Assembly (NCBI GenBank): GCA_041751995.1
Contig: JBGSHY010000109.1
Span: 30,432 to 94,431 of the forward strand
Reading direction: 5' to 3'
From: JANMEX01 sp041751995
GTDB lineage: Bacteria > Pseudomonadota > Alphaproteobacteria > Rhizobiales > Rhizobiaceae
Length of the DNA stretch: 64,000 nucleotides
Positions 43,834 through 54,875 of this stretch are shown here, piece by piece (position 1 is the stretch's first letter; every line of letters begins with the position of its first letter). The translations under genes were made by a program, and so were the position numbers. The notes below the pieces were generated by a model that was given only the letters and a program-made list of their open reading frames with translations, did no database searches and was not told where the DNA came from.

Positions 43834-44301
43834 TTATTTCGCTTTTCTCACTTTTTCGAGCACAGTTTCAGCGTGGCCCGGAACCTTGACGCCTTTCCAG
43901 ATTTCCAGGATTTTCCCGTCTTCACCGATCAGGAATGTTGAACGCTCGACACCCATGTATTTGCGGCCATACATGCTTTTCTCGGTCCAAACGCCATAGG
44001 CCTGAAGTGCCGATTTTTCCTCGTCGGCAACGAGGCTGACTTTGAGATCGTATTTTGCGAGGAATTTGCCATGCGACTTTGCGCTGTCCGGCGACATTCC
44101 GATCACGATCGCGCCGGCCTTGGCAAATTCATCGACAAGGCAGGAGAAATCCTTGGCCTCAATTGTGCATCCGCTGGTGTCATCCTTCGGATAAAAATAA
44201 AGAACGACTTTCTTGCCTTTCAAGGAGGACAGGGACACAGGTGCGCCGGTTTCGTCCGGAAGTGAAAAATCGGGGGCAGGGCTGCCAATTTCAAGTGCCA
44301 T
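43834..44301 (-). CDS. bcp: Thioredoxin-dependent peroxiredoxin (BCP/PrxQ)
   Basis: A protein of 155 residues. It reduces peroxides with electrons from thioredoxin. The fold motifs DFSLPDETGAPVSLSSLKGKKVVLYFYPKDDTSGCTIEA place the peroxidatic Cys near residue 46. The resolving Cys that E. coli BCP has five residues later is absent (Lys here); another Cys lies nine residues after the first (DFSCLVDEF). So this is either a 1-Cys enzyme or uses a shifted partner. It is divergent from the AsmA-like gene. Confidence 0.92.
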   Translation of the reverse strand: MALEIGSPAPDFSLPDETGAPVSLSSLKGKKVVLYFYPKDDTSGCTIEAKDFSCLVDEFAKAGAIVIGMSPDSAKSHGKFLAKYDLKVSLVADEEKSALQAYGVWTEKSMYGRKYMGVERSTFLIGEDGKILEIWKGVKVPGHAETVLEKVRKAK

Positions 44302-44396
44302 TCGGTTGCCTTTCTTTGAGTTTACCCATCAGTTATCTAAACAAGTTAGGGCGCTGATGTGATGCGTCGATATCTGATACCATTTCGAGGAAGCCA

Positions 44397-47300
44397 TTGG
44401 CAGACGCAAGAGATGAACACGAGAAAATCCGGTTCTCCCGCAAGGATCTGCATAATCTTGACCGCTTGCCATCGGCAAATATGTTCCACGCGGCGGCAGC
44501 AAAGAGCCGCAGGCTTTTCCACGGTTTTTCGCGCCTGATCTTCTGGGCAATTGCCGCTGTCGCCGTAGTTTTTATCGGTGCAGTCGGCTGGCTGGCAGTG
44601 TTCGGGTTTTCAAACAATTATTTTTCCCGCACCACGGAAAATCTCATTCAATCTGTTGCCGGGCCAAACCTGCTCACAGGACTGGAAAGTGCGAAGCTAT
44701 CACTGGATTCGACCGGAAACCTTGCGTTTGAAGGTGCAAACCTGACGGTCCGCGCACGCGATGCTTCCGGATTTTCAGGAAGGGCGGATCAGGTTCGTGT
44801 TGGTCTTAAAACAGCTGCGGTTATTGGCGGTACTTTCGACATCGGTCATTTCGAGGCGGATGGCATGCATCTCGATTTGCCTGCCGGGCAAGGCGGCACC
44901 ATTTGGGACCGATTCAAGGCGGAGAACGGTCAGTACTCTCCCGCCAATCTGCCTGTTGAAGTAGCAAAACTTGCCGAACAAATCCGCGCCCAGCTCACTG
45001 CAAGAAATGCTGATGTCATCATTTTGAAGAATGTCAGTTTTTCGCAGCGGAACAACACTGTGCTTTTTCCGTTTCTGAAAGAGCTCCAGATTTCGGAGCA
45101 AGTGAACAATTCGCTGAATTTGACGGCGGATGTCATTTATGGTGGCAAGACGTTTAAAGTGGCGGGATCGATTTCCGGGCCTGGCCAGTACAATCTTGAT
45201 GTTTCAGGCGTGTCTTTTGGTGAGATGCCTTCCGCAAGCGCCGCCGCTGATGTGAAATTCAAAACCGGCGCCACAGGTCAAATCCGGATTGCGGGCAGTG
45301 TCGCGGCAGGCAAGAATAAAATTGATGTCTCGAACGAAATCGACGAGTTCGCCTGGACCTCCAGGCGAGAAGTCCGTTATGCCGGAAATGGAACTGTCCG
45401 GCTGGAACTGATAGAAGGCGTGGACAAGGTCGAAGTCCATTCTTCGAACATCAACATGGGCGCCAACCGCATAGAGTTTACCGGCGCTATCGGGATTTCA
45501 CGGGACAAGGTTGTGCCGGATTCTGGCGGTTACCGCTTTGAAATTGTGTCCAATGACAGTGAATTGCAGCCTATCGAGTCTCCGGAGCGAAAGCTCGATC
45601 TGGCTTTTCGTTTGGCTGGCGACTTTGACGCAAATACAAAAACCATTCGTTTTTCAGAAATGGCTGCGCGCACGCTTGGCGGTGACGCAATCGGCCAAGG
45701 CACCATGCGCTTTGCCGGCGGCACACCGGAAATGATTTTCGGCGTCCGCATACCTAGCATGAGAGTATCGGATGCGAAACAACTCTGGCCGGCAATGATT
45801 GCATCGGGCGCGCGCAAATGGGTTTTGGACCATGTCTATGGCGGAACGTTGAAGGACAGCCGGATTGATGTCACTTTCAAATCCGGATTCTTTGATCCGC
45901 TGCCGCCTGGCAAATTGCGTGATCCTGTTACTGTTGAACAGGTGACCGGTGACTTCAACGTCGAAAATGCGCGGTTCGATGTGATTGGCGATCTGCCGCC
46001 TGTCAGGGACGCATCTGGCCGGGTCGAAGTCCGCGGCTCTGACACGCTTATCACAGTCAGCAAGGGGACCGCCTATCTCGAAGACGGGTCGACCGCCGAC
46101 GTCTCCAACGGGTCAATGGGCATTCCTTATTTGCCAAATCGGCCGATTGTCGCAAACCTGTCGATTGATGTTGCAGGCATGGCGCGGACGATTGCCGATC
46201 TGGCTGATCGTGATCCGATCAATGCCATGCAGAAGGCCCCGGTTACGGCATTGGATCTCTCTGGCGATGTCATTGCGCATATTGATGCCTCGTTCCCGCT
46301 TCGCAAGGCAGACAATGCGCCCCCCACGATCTGGAAAGCGTCTGTGGATTTCAGCAGTCTCTCCATAGCCAAGGAATTCAATGGTCAGAAACTGTCCGAC
46401 GCTGACGGTCGTCTAGATGTGGATCAGCAGACTGCAACTTTTGCGGCCAAGGGCAAATTGAATGGCATTCCTGCTGAAATCAATCTTACAGAGCCCATTG
46501 GCGGATCTGGAACCAAACGTGAGTTCAGCGCCAAACTGAAGCTCGACGACAAAGCCCGCGCCAGTTTGATGCCTGGACTTGGAGACATGATCAAAGGCGT
46601 TGCCGTTGTCGAGGTGACCGAAGGCGGGAACTCCGTGCAGTTGATCAAGGCTGATCTCAAGAGCGCATCCCTGAATTTGCCGTGGGCAGGCTGGACCAAA
46701 GGCAACGGTGTTCCGGCTCAAGCAACATTCAAGATGACGAAAAAAGGCAACGCCACTTCGATCGAAGACTTCAAGCTTGAAGGTGAGACCTTTCGGTTCA
46801 TCGGCAGCATCGGGTTAGACAGCGGCAAATTTTCCAAGGCCAATTTTTCATCTGTCCGACTTAATCGCGGCGATGAGGCTTCCGTTTCGATCCAGCGGGC
46901 TAAAGGCGGATATGACGTCTCTGTCAAAGCGGGTTCGCTTGACCTTCGCAGCCTGTTGAAACGGGTTTTGTCCAGCTTTGAAAGCACAGCCAAATCCACA
47001 GGTTCCGACACGATCAGGGTCAAGGCGGCAATAGGATCTGCGGCTGGTTTCGGTTCCGAGCAATTGCAAAATGTACAGGCCGACTACACTGGCAAGGGGT
47101 CAAACGTCATAGCTTTTACGGCCAAAGCGACAACCGAACGCGGCGGGACTGTTTCAATTGAAAACCGTTTGGTGGACGGGCGCAAGACTGTCCAAATCCA
47201 AACCGATGACGGTGGCGCGTTGCTGCGGTTTCTGGACTATTATGACAAGATGCAGGGCGGCCAGATCAGTGTTGCGCTTTCGTCGTCCGGCGATGGTCCA

Positions 47301-47780
47301 TTGTCCGGCGAAGTTGATGCACGGAACTTCACAATCATCGGAGAACCGCGCCTCAAGTCACTTGTCGGATCGCCAGTGACGCCCGATGGCCAAAGTATTG
47401 CCAAGGCCGCCAAAAACAAGATTGATGTCTCCCGTGTCAAATTCCAGCGCGGAAATGCGTTTATTCAGAAAGGCAGCGGCTATCTCAAACTGGCCAAAGG
47501 CATTTTGCGGTCGGACCAGATCGGCCTGTCATACGAGGGTACGCTTTATGACCAGAATGGCCGGATCGACATGACCGGCACCTTTCTGCCGGCCTATGGC
47601 CTCAACCGTATTTTTGGTGAAATCCCGATTATCGGCGAAATCCTCGGCAACGGCCGCGACAAGGGACTGATCGGCATCACCTTCAAGCTGTCCGGACCTG
47701 CAAAATCACCGCAGCTGATTGTCAACCCGATCTCGCTGGTCGCGCCGGGAATATTCCGACAGATTTTTGAATTCCAATAA
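44397..47780 (+). CDS. Large AsmA/YhdP-like membrane protein (DUF3971)
   Basis: A protein of 1127 residues starting at a TTG (44397) with GAGGAAG close upstream; an ATG at 44481 is an alternative. One membrane helix (LIFWAIAAVAVVFIGAVGWLAVFGF, about residues 46-70) anchors a very long periplasmic part rich in beta-strands. The DUF3971-like middle part and the AsmA-like C-terminus (RGNAFIQKGSGYLKLAKGILRSDQIGLSYEGTLYDQNGRIDMTGTF) fit the YhdP/TamB/AsmA group, thought to bridge inner and outer membranes and carry phospholipids. It lies between bcp and tyrS. Confidence 0.88.
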   Translation: MADARDEHEKIRFSRKDLHNLDRLPSANMFHAAAAKSRRLFHGFSRLIFWAIAAVAVVFIGAVGWLAVFGFSNNYFSRTTENLIQSVAGPNLLTGLESAKLSLDSTGNLAFEGANLTVRARDASGFSGRADQVRVGLKTAAVIGGTFDIGHFEADGMHLDLPAGQGGTIWDRFKAENGQYSPANLPVEVAKLAEQIRAQLTARNADVIILKNVSFSQRNNTVLFPFLKELQISEQVNNSLNLTADVIYGGKTFKVAGSISGPGQYNLDVSGVSFGEMPSASAAADVKFKTGATGQIRIAGSVAAGKNKIDVSNEIDEFAWTSRREVRYAGNGTVRLELIEGVDKVEVHSSNINMGANRIEFTGAIGISRDKVVPDSGGYRFEIVSNDSELQPIESPERKLDLAFRLAGDFDANTKTIRFSEMAARTLGGDAIGQGTMRFAGGTPEMIFGVRIPSMRVSDAKQLWPAMIASGARKWVLDHVYGGTLKDSRIDVTFKSGFFDPLPPGKLRDPVTVEQVTGDFNVENARFDVIGDLPPVRDASGRVEVRGSDTLITVSKGTAYLEDGSTADVSNGSMGIPYLPNRPIVANLSIDVAGMARTIADLADRDPINAMQKAPVTALDLSGDVIAHIDASFPLRKADNAPPTIWKASVDFSSLSIAKEFNGQKLSDADGRLDVDQQTATFAAKGKLNGIPAEINLTEPIGGSGTKREFSAKLKLDDKARASLMPGLGDMIKGVAVVEVTEGGNSVQLIKADLKSASLNLPWAGWTKGNGVPAQATFKMTKKGNATSIEDFKLEGETFRFIGSIGLDSGKFSKANFSSVRLNRGDEASVSIQRAKGGYDVSVKAGSLDLRSLLKRVLSSFESTAKSTGSDTIRVKAAIGSAAGFGSEQLQNVQADYTGKGSNVIAFTAKATTERGGTVSIENRLVDGRKTVQIQTDDGGALLRFLDYYDKMQGGQISVALSSSGDGPLSGEVDARNFTIIGEPRLKSLVGSPVTPDGQSIAKAAKNKIDVSRVKFQRGNAFIQKGSGYLKLAKGILRSDQIGLSYEGTLYDQNGRIDMTGTFLPAYGLNRIFGEIPIIGEILGNGRDKGLIGITFKLSGPAKSPQLIVNPISLVAPGIFRQIFEFQ

Positions 47781-47781
47781 C

Positions 47782-49035
47782 TCAGACCGGGCGGATGAGG
47801 ATGTGCTTCTTCTTGCCAAGCGACAGCTTGATGACGCCTTCCTGAGACAGGTCGGATGACGAAACAACCTGACGATCATCATTGGCCGCGGCATCGTTCA
47901 GTTTGACGGCACCACCTTGTACATGGCGGCGGGCTTCTCCGTTCGAAGCGGCAAGGCCGGCCTTGACGATCATGCTGAGCAATCCGATGCCGGCATCAAG
48001 TTCGGCTATTGCCACATCAATGGATGGCAAATCGCGGGCAAAGCCGCCGGCTTCAAACGTCTGACGCGCCGTCTCGGCCGCTTCGTCGGCAGCCTCCCGG
48101 CCATGGACAATTGCTGTCGCTTCGGTGGCCAACACCTTTTTGGCGTCATTGATCTCGTTGCCGCCAAGCGCAGCCAATTTGGCGATTTCGGCCAGCGGCA
48201 GGCGGGTGAAAATCTTCAGGAATTTTTCGACGTCTGCGTCTTCGGTGTTGCGGAAATACTGCCAGAAATCATAGGGGCTGAAGAGATCGCCATTCAGCCA
48301 CACCGCGCCCTTGGCGGTCTTGCCCATCTTGGCGCCGGACGATGTGGTGAGTAGCGGCGTCGTCAGCGCGAACAGCTGCGGCTCGCCCATGCGGTGGGCA
48401 AGATCGACGCCGTTGATGATGTTGCCCCACTGGTCCGAACCGCCCATCTGCAGCGTGCAGCCGTAGCGCTTGTTCAACTCGACAAAGTCATAGCCCTGCA
48501 TGATCATGTAGTTGAATTCGAGGAACGACAGCGACTGCTCCCGGTCAAGGCGCAGCTTGACTGAGTCAAACGAAAGCATGCGGTTGACCGAGAAAAAGCG
48601 GCCGACATCGCGTAGGAAGTCGACATATTTCAGCTGCATCAGCCAGTCGGCATTGTTGACCATCACGGCATCATTCTTGGCGTCGCCATAGGACAGGATC
48701 CGCCCGAAGATTTTCTTGATGCCGGAAATGTTCTCGTTGATCTTGTCCATCGACAACAGGCTGCGCTGGTAGTCGCGGAAGGAAGGATCGCCGACCATCG
48801 ACGTGCCGCCGCCCATCAACGTGATTGGTTTATGGCCGGTGTGCTGCATCCAGTACAGCATGGTCACGGTGATCAGATTGCCGATGTGCAAGCTCGTGGC
48901 CGTTGCGTCATAGCCGACATAGCCGGTGATCGCGCCTTCGAAGGCCGCCTTGTCCAGCGCATCCGGGTTGGAAATCTGGTGGATCAGGCCACGCTCGTCG
49001 AGGACATTGAGAAAATCTGATCTGTATGCGGCCAT
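47782..49035 (-). CDS. tyrS: Tyrosyl-tRNA synthetase
   Basis: A protein of 417 residues from the ATG at 49035 (GGAAG upstream; the frame is open to 49098). Class Ic synthetase motifs are TSLHIGNLITVTML (HIGH-type) near residue 46, MQGYDFVELNKRYGCTLQMGGSDQWGNI, and TSSGAKMGKTAKGAVW (KMSKS-type). The C-terminal S4-like RNA-binding part contains SNGEARRHVQGGAVKLND. It is convergent with the AsmA-like gene; the stops are one base apart. Confidence 0.96.
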   Translation of the reverse strand: MAAYRSDFLNVLDERGLIHQISNPDALDKAAFEGAITGYVGYDATATSLHIGNLITVTMLYWMQHTGHKPITLMGGGTSMVGDPSFRDYQRSLLSMDKINENISGIKKIFGRILSYGDAKNDAVMVNNADWLMQLKYVDFLRDVGRFFSVNRMLSFDSVKLRLDREQSLSFLEFNYMIMQGYDFVELNKRYGCTLQMGGSDQWGNIINGVDLAHRMGEPQLFALTTPLLTTSSGAKMGKTAKGAVWLNGDLFSPYDFWQYFRNTEDADVEKFLKIFTRLPLAEIAKLAALGGNEINDAKKVLATEATAIVHGREAADEAAETARQTFEAGGFARDLPSIDVAIAELDAGIGLLSMIVKAGLAASNGEARRHVQGGAVKLNDAAANDDRQVVSSSDLSQEGVIKLSLGKKKHILIRPV

Positions 49036-49131
49036 GATGCGGGCTTCCGGGACTGCTGGTTTGTCTGCTTGGATATTTGGGCTGCGGGCCTTTAGCATCG
49101 TTTGAAGCGAATCGACAAGAACGGAGCCATC

Positions 49132-50265
49132 ATGAGCCTCATGCGCGCCATCGGCCTGATGAGCGGAACGTCGATGGACGGCATTGATGTCGCCATGATC
49201 GAAACCGACGGAGAAAGCATCGTCCGCCGCGGGCCTTCGCTCGAGTTGCTCTTTGACGCACTATTCCGGAGAAAACTGGCGACGGCGCTTGAGGATGCAA
49301 AGTCCATCGTGAAGCGGGAGGAGCGGCCCGGAGATCTGGCCGCTGTAGAAGACGAGCTGACTGAACGCCACGCAATGGCAGTTCGCCAGTTTCTGACAGA
49401 AAACTCCATTGATCCGGCAACCATAGCGGCCATCGGCTTTCATGGCCAAACGGTTCTGCACCGTCCTGAAAAAGGCCTGACGGTGCAAATCGGCGATGGC
49501 CAAAGACTGGCTGACCTGACTGGCATTCCCGTCGTTTATGATCTTCGGGCCAATGACATGCTGCACGGCGGGCAAGGCGCGCCGCTGGTGCCGGTCTATC
49601 ATCAAGCGCTTACAGCATCCCTTGATGCCAACCCTGATGAAGGTGTTACGGTTGCCCTCGTCAACATCGGCGGAATTTCAAACGTGACCTTCCTTACGCC
49701 AAACGAAAACCCCGTGGCGTTTGATTCCGGTCCCGGCAATGCGCTGATCGACCAATGGGTGCAGCAGAATGCCGGCATTCCGTTTGATGACGGCGGGCGC
49801 ATTGCTTCAGAGGGTGTGGTGGATGAAGGCATCGTTGCGCGGTGTCTCGCCTTGCCGTTCTTTGCCAAGCGCCCGCCGAAGTCGCTCGACCGCAATGATT
49901 TCTCGCCGGAACTGGTGGCGGGTCTGGAGCTGTCAGACGGGGCGCGCACGCTCGCTGCCATCACGGCGCGGAGCATCTTTGCCTCCGCCGATCATGCGCG
50001 AAGTGAGCCGAAGACATGGATCATCTGCGGCGGCGGGCGCAGGAATGCGATTCTTTTGAATCACTTGCGGGAGCTTGCTGAGGCAAAAGGTGCGAAGGTG
50101 ATTGTCGCCGAAGTCTTGGGTTTTGATGGCGGATCAATGGAGGCGGAAGCTTGGGCCTATCTGGCAGTACGTTCACTCAAAGGCTTGCCGATCACATTTC
50201 CGGAGACGACGGGCGTCAATGCGCCCGTCACCGGTGGAATTCTGGTAAATCCGAAAACTGCTTAG
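49132..50265 (+). CDS. anmK: Anhydro-N-acetylmuramic acid kinase
   Basis: A protein of 377 residues from the ATG at 49132 (GGAG upstream). It phosphorylates 1,6-anhydro-MurNAc in peptidoglycan recycling. Motifs are IGLMSGTSMDGIDVAMIETDG at the start, FHGQTVLHRPEKGLTVQIGDG, NIGGISNVTFL, FDSGPGNALIDQWV and WIICGGGRRNAILLNHL near the ATP site. It lies back-to-back with tyrS, a pairing I remember from other rhizobia. Confidence 0.95.
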   Translation: MSLMRAIGLMSGTSMDGIDVAMIETDGESIVRRGPSLELLFDALFRRKLATALEDAKSIVKREERPGDLAAVEDELTERHAMAVRQFLTENSIDPATIAAIGFHGQTVLHRPEKGLTVQIGDGQRLADLTGIPVVYDLRANDMLHGGQGAPLVPVYHQALTASLDANPDEGVTVALVNIGGISNVTFLTPNENPVAFDSGPGNALIDQWVQQNAGIPFDDGGRIASEGVVDEGIVARCLALPFFAKRPPKSLDRNDFSPELVAGLELSDGARTLAAITARSIFASADHARSEPKTWIICGGGRRNAILLNHLRELAEAKGAKVIVAEVLGFDGGSMEAEAWAYLAVRSLKGLPITFPETTGVNAPVTGGILVNPKTA

Positions 50266-50936
50266 CGCAGCCGCTTGACCCGTCCCGGGCCGTCGCCGCC
50301 CGCCAAACGCATGTCGAGATAGTCCGAGCATTCGGTGATCAGTTCGTCCTGTTGGCCCTGGAAGAAGTGATTGGCGCCGGTCATCGTCTTTTGCGTGATG
50401 GTGATGCCCTTCTGGGTCTTCAGCTTGTCGACCAGTCCTTGGACATCCTTCGGCGGCGCGACGCGGTCCTGATCACCATGGATGATCAGGCCGGACGACG
50501 GGCAGGGCGCCAGGAACGAAAAATCATACGTGTTTGGCTGCGGCGCGACTGTGATGAAACCTTCGATTTCCGGGCGGCGCATCAACAACTGCATGCCGAT
50601 CCACGAGCCAAACGAATAGCCTGCGACCCAGCAGGTCTTTGAGTCGGGGTGATGCGACTGGATCCAGTCGAGCGCGCCCGCAGCATCGGCCAATTCGCCT
50701 GCGCCATGGTCAAACTCGCCCTGGCTGCGGCCAATGCCGCGGAAATTGAAGCGCAACGTGGTGAAATTGCGCTTCTGGAACATGTAGAACAGATCATAGA
50801 CGATCTTGTTGTTCATCGTGCCGCCGAACTGCGGATGCGGATGAAGGATCATGGCGATCGGCGCGCCCTTGTTGGTCGAGGGCTGGTAACGGCCTTCAAG
50901 ACGTCCGTCCGGGCCGTTGAAAATCACTTCAGGCAT
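50262..50936 (-). CDS. Alpha/beta hydrolase (COG2945 type)
   Basis: A protein of 224 residues from the ATG at 50936. The alpha/beta hydrolase motifs are LHPHPQFGGTMNNK, FRGIGRSQGEFDHG, the nucleophile elbow GYSFGSW near residue 103, IHGDQDRVAPP with the Asp, and TGANHFFQGQ with the His. The substrate is not known. Its 3' end overlaps that of anmK by four bases (convergent genes). Confidence 0.88.
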   Translation of the reverse strand: MPEVIFNGPDGRLEGRYQPSTNKGAPIAMILHPHPQFGGTMNNKIVYDLFYMFQKRNFTTLRFNFRGIGRSQGEFDHGAGELADAAGALDWIQSHHPDSKTCWVAGYSFGSWIGMQLLMRRPEIEGFITVAPQPNTYDFSFLAPCPSSGLIIHGDQDRVAPPKDVQGLVDKLKTQKGITITQKTMTGANHFFQGQQDELITECSDYLDMRLAGGDGPGRVKRLR

Positions 50937-51115
50937 GATAACTCCAATGCATTCATCCGTTTGCGGGCCACTCAATGGCGGCCCATGGACCGGCGGCGGT
51001 TTCCCAATTGCCCGCGAAGGGGCGTGTTCGGTCCAAAGAGCGGCCTTGATAGGCTATTCGCACCTCAAAATTCAAGAAAATTGCACTGCCGCTGTTTTCG
51101 CGGCAAAAGGCGCGC

Positions 51116-52282
51116 ATGACATCTCTTAAAAGAAGCTATCTCGACTGCAACGCCACGCATCCGCTGTTGCCAGAAGCGCGGGAGGCGGTGATCGCCGCGC
51201 TTGATATCGTCGGCAACCCGTCCTCGGTCCATTCGGAAGGGCGGAAAGCGCGGCAAATCGTCGAAGAAGCGCGGCGATCGGTGGCGGCGTTGGTCCATTG
51301 CAAAGCCGAACACGTGACGTTGACCGCAGGTGCGACCGAGGCGGCGAACTTGTTGCTGACGCCTTATTGGCAGATGGGCCGGTCAAGACTTGCGGTTGGC
51401 GGGCTTTATGTGTCTGCAACAGAACACCCTTGCGTGTTGGCAGGCGGGCAATTTGCGGCGGAGCAAATTACGATTTTGCCTGTCACCAGCAGTGGCGAAT
51501 TGGCATTGGACCGGCTGGATCAGGCGCTGGCGGCGCACGACAACGCAGAAGGTTTGGCATTGGTCGCTGTTCAGCATGCAAACAATGAAACCGGCGTCAT
51601 TCAGCCGATTGCCGCCATTGCGGCGATTGTCAAAGCGCATGGAGGGATACTGATTGTTGACGCCGTGCAGTCGGTCGGGCGGATACCGCTCGATATTTCA
51701 ACGAACTGTGGCGATTTTTTCATTGTCTCATCACACAAGATCGGCGGACCGAAGGGGGCTGGCGCAATCATCGGCGTGACGGACTTGATGATGCCCGTTC
51801 CCTTGCTGCGTGGCGGCGGGCAGGAAAAAGGAAGGCGGGCGGGGACGGAAGCGGTTCCGGTCATTGCAGGATTTGGCGCGGCAGCTAAAGCTGCGTTGGA
51901 GCGGCTGGAGCGGGCCGGTGCGTTGCTCGCCAAGCGCGACAGGATTGAGGCGATCATCCGTTCGGTGCTGCCGGATGCGGTCATTCATGGCAAGTCGGCT
52001 GCGGCGCGGCTGCCGAACACGGTGTTCTTCACCATGCGCGGAATGCGCGCGGAAACCGCTCAAATTGCGTTCGATTTGGCGGGGGTTGCGCTCAGTTCGG
52101 GTTCTGCCTGCTCGTCCGGCAAGGTCGGCCCGAGCCATGTCTTGCAGGCGATGGGAATCGAAACGGATGAAGGCGCGCTGCGGGTTTCGGTCTGTCTTGA
52201 GACCAGCGACAATGACATTGCGCTGTTTGAAACCGCTCTGAAATCGGTCGCATCGCGCCGAAGCGCAGCAAAAACGGCTTGA
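51116..52282 (+). CDS. NifS/IscS-type cysteine desulfurase
   Basis: A protein of 388 residues starting MTSLKRSYLDCNATHPLLPEAREAVIAAL. PLP binds to Lys in SSHKIGGPKGAGAIIG near residue 205, and the persulfide Cys lies in SSGSACSSGKVGPSHVL near 328, the class I (IscS/NifS) loop. This differs from SufS further on, so the locus has two desulfurases. It sits 165 bp before sufB; a separate promoter may lie in that gap. Confidence 0.92.
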   Translation: MTSLKRSYLDCNATHPLLPEAREAVIAALDIVGNPSSVHSEGRKARQIVEEARRSVAALVHCKAEHVTLTAGATEAANLLLTPYWQMGRSRLAVGGLYVSATEHPCVLAGGQFAAEQITILPVTSSGELALDRLDQALAAHDNAEGLALVAVQHANNETGVIQPIAAIAAIVKAHGGILIVDAVQSVGRIPLDISTNCGDFFIVSSHKIGGPKGAGAIIGVTDLMMPVPLLRGGGQEKGRRAGTEAVPVIAGFGAAAKAALERLERAGALLAKRDRIEAIIRSVLPDAVIHGKSAAARLPNTVFFTMRGMRAETAQIAFDLAGVALSSGSACSSGKVGPSHVLQAMGIETDEGALRVSVCLETSDNDIALFETALKSVASRRSAAKTA

Positions 52283-52337
52283 GGACAGGGTCAATCGCGC
52301 GATTTCGCCGCAAGCTGCAGAATTTGTCGTTTCCAGA

Positions 52338-52366
52338 TTGGATTTATTCCAAAGAGTGGACTATGT
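52338..52366 (+). promoter_or_regulatory. Candidate suf operon promoter with palindrome
   Basis: TTGGAT at 52338-52343, a 17-base spacer and CTATGT at 52361-52366 resemble a rhizobial sigma-70 promoter, about 80 bp before sufB. The -35 lies inside the inverted repeat TTGGA-TTTAT-TCCAA (52338-52352), a possible operator. Iron- or Fe-S-responsive regulators commonly control suf genes, but I cannot match this to a known box. Confidence 0.4.
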
Positions 52367-52446
52367 AAGGTTCATATCCGCCGAAAAAGGGCGGACTCCC
52401 AATCGACTGTCGGAACCTTGAATTCCGGAAAGCCAGGAGAAGTGAC

Positions 52447-53915
<1,469 letters not shown>

Positions 53916-53916
<1 letters not shown>

Positions 53917-54077
53917 TGGATCCGGTCAATCTGGTCTTTTACGCCGCTGTCTGCGGCACCTTGGCGGCGGTCGCGCCGATGGGAAAATCCCGCATCATTC
54001 GCGGTGTGTTTGGCATTGTTGTCGGGTTGTTTGCCTCCGGCGTGCTGCCCTACCTGAAATCATTTTTCGGCATTTGA
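53916..54077 (+). CDS. Small membrane protein between sufB and sufC
   Basis: An ORF of 53 codons that starts by overlapping the sufB stop (TGATG) and ends 31 bp before sufC. Its two hydrophobic stretches, VNLVFYAAVCGTLAAVA (near 4-20) and VFGIVVGLFASGVLPYL (near 31-47), are split by a basic turn (GKSRIIRG), so a two-helix hairpin in the inner membrane is likely. The coupling supports translation. I recognise no family, and E. coli sufABCDSE has no such gene. Confidence 0.6.
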
Positions 54078-54108
54078 AGCCGAGCGTTCGATCTGAATGG
54101 AATTGAAA

Positions 54109-54864
54109 ATGCTTGAAATTCGCAATCTCCACGCCCGCATCGCAGGCACTGAAACGGAAATCATCCGCGGGCTGAACCTCTCGGTCAAGGCTGGCGAAGT
54201 GGCGGCGATCATGGGGCCGAACGGGTCTGGCAAGTCGACGCTGTCCTATATTCTCGCGGGCCGTGATGACTATGAAGTGACCGAAGGCGAAATCCTTTAC
54301 AATGGCGAGAGCATCCTCGAGATGGACCCCGCCGAGCGCGCCGCCAAGGGCATTTTCCTTGCGTTCCAGTACCCGATGGAAATACCGGGCGTGGCGACGC
54401 TGGAATTCCTGAAAGTTGCCATGAATTCGCAGCGCAAGCAGCGCGGCGAGACGGAACTGAAGGTAGCCGAATTCATCAAACAGGTTAAAGAGGCGGCAGC
54501 ATCGCTTGAGATCGACTTCAACATGCTGAAGCGCCCGCTCAACGTCGGTTTCTCGGGCGGCGAGAAGAAGCGGGCGGAAATCCTGCAAATGAAGCTGCTC
54601 GCGCCGAAGCTGTGCATTCTCGACGAGACGGATAGCGGCCTCGACATCGATGCGCTGAAAATCGTCTCCGATGGCGTCAATTCGCTGCGTTCGCCCGACC
54701 GCGCCGTGCTGGTGATCACACATTACCAGCGCCTGCTTGACCATATCGTGCCGGACACCGTGCATGTCCTTTACAAGGGACAGGTGATCAAGAGCGGCGA
54801 CAAGTCGCTGGCGCTGCATCTGGAAGCCAATGGCTACGCCGACGTCATCGGCGAGGCCGCGTAA
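54109..54864 (+). CDS. sufC: Fe-S cluster assembly ATPase SufC
   Basis: A protein of 251 residues from the ATG at 54109 (an ATG at 54097 in frame lacks an SD). It is the ABC-type ATPase of SufBCD. Walker A is GPNGSGKST near residue 38, the signature is FSGGEKKRAEILQ near 148, and Walker B is LCILDETDSGLD near 170. The next gene sufD starts 11 bp after its stop. Confidence 0.96.
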   Translation: MLEIRNLHARIAGTETEIIRGLNLSVKAGEVAAIMGPNGSGKSTLSYILAGRDDYEVTEGEILYNGESILEMDPAERAAKGIFLAFQYPMEIPGVATLEFLKVAMNSQRKQRGETELKVAEFIKQVKEAAASLEIDFNMLKRPLNVGFSGGEKKRAEILQMKLLAPKLCILDETDSGLDIDALKIVSDGVNSLRSPDRAVLVITHYQRLLDHIVPDTVHVLYKGQVIKSGDKSLALHLEANGYADVIGEAA

Positions 54865-54875
54865 AGGTGAGCGTG

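Noticed and set aside
44397..44480. Chance that the first residues of the AsmA-like protein are not translated
   Set aside because: GAGGAAG just before the TTG supports the longer start, though 44481 remains possible.
50957..50971. CCGTTTGCGG sequence shared with the hairpin near 37011
   Set aside because: The match is only about 13 bases and lacks the full palindrome; it can be chance.
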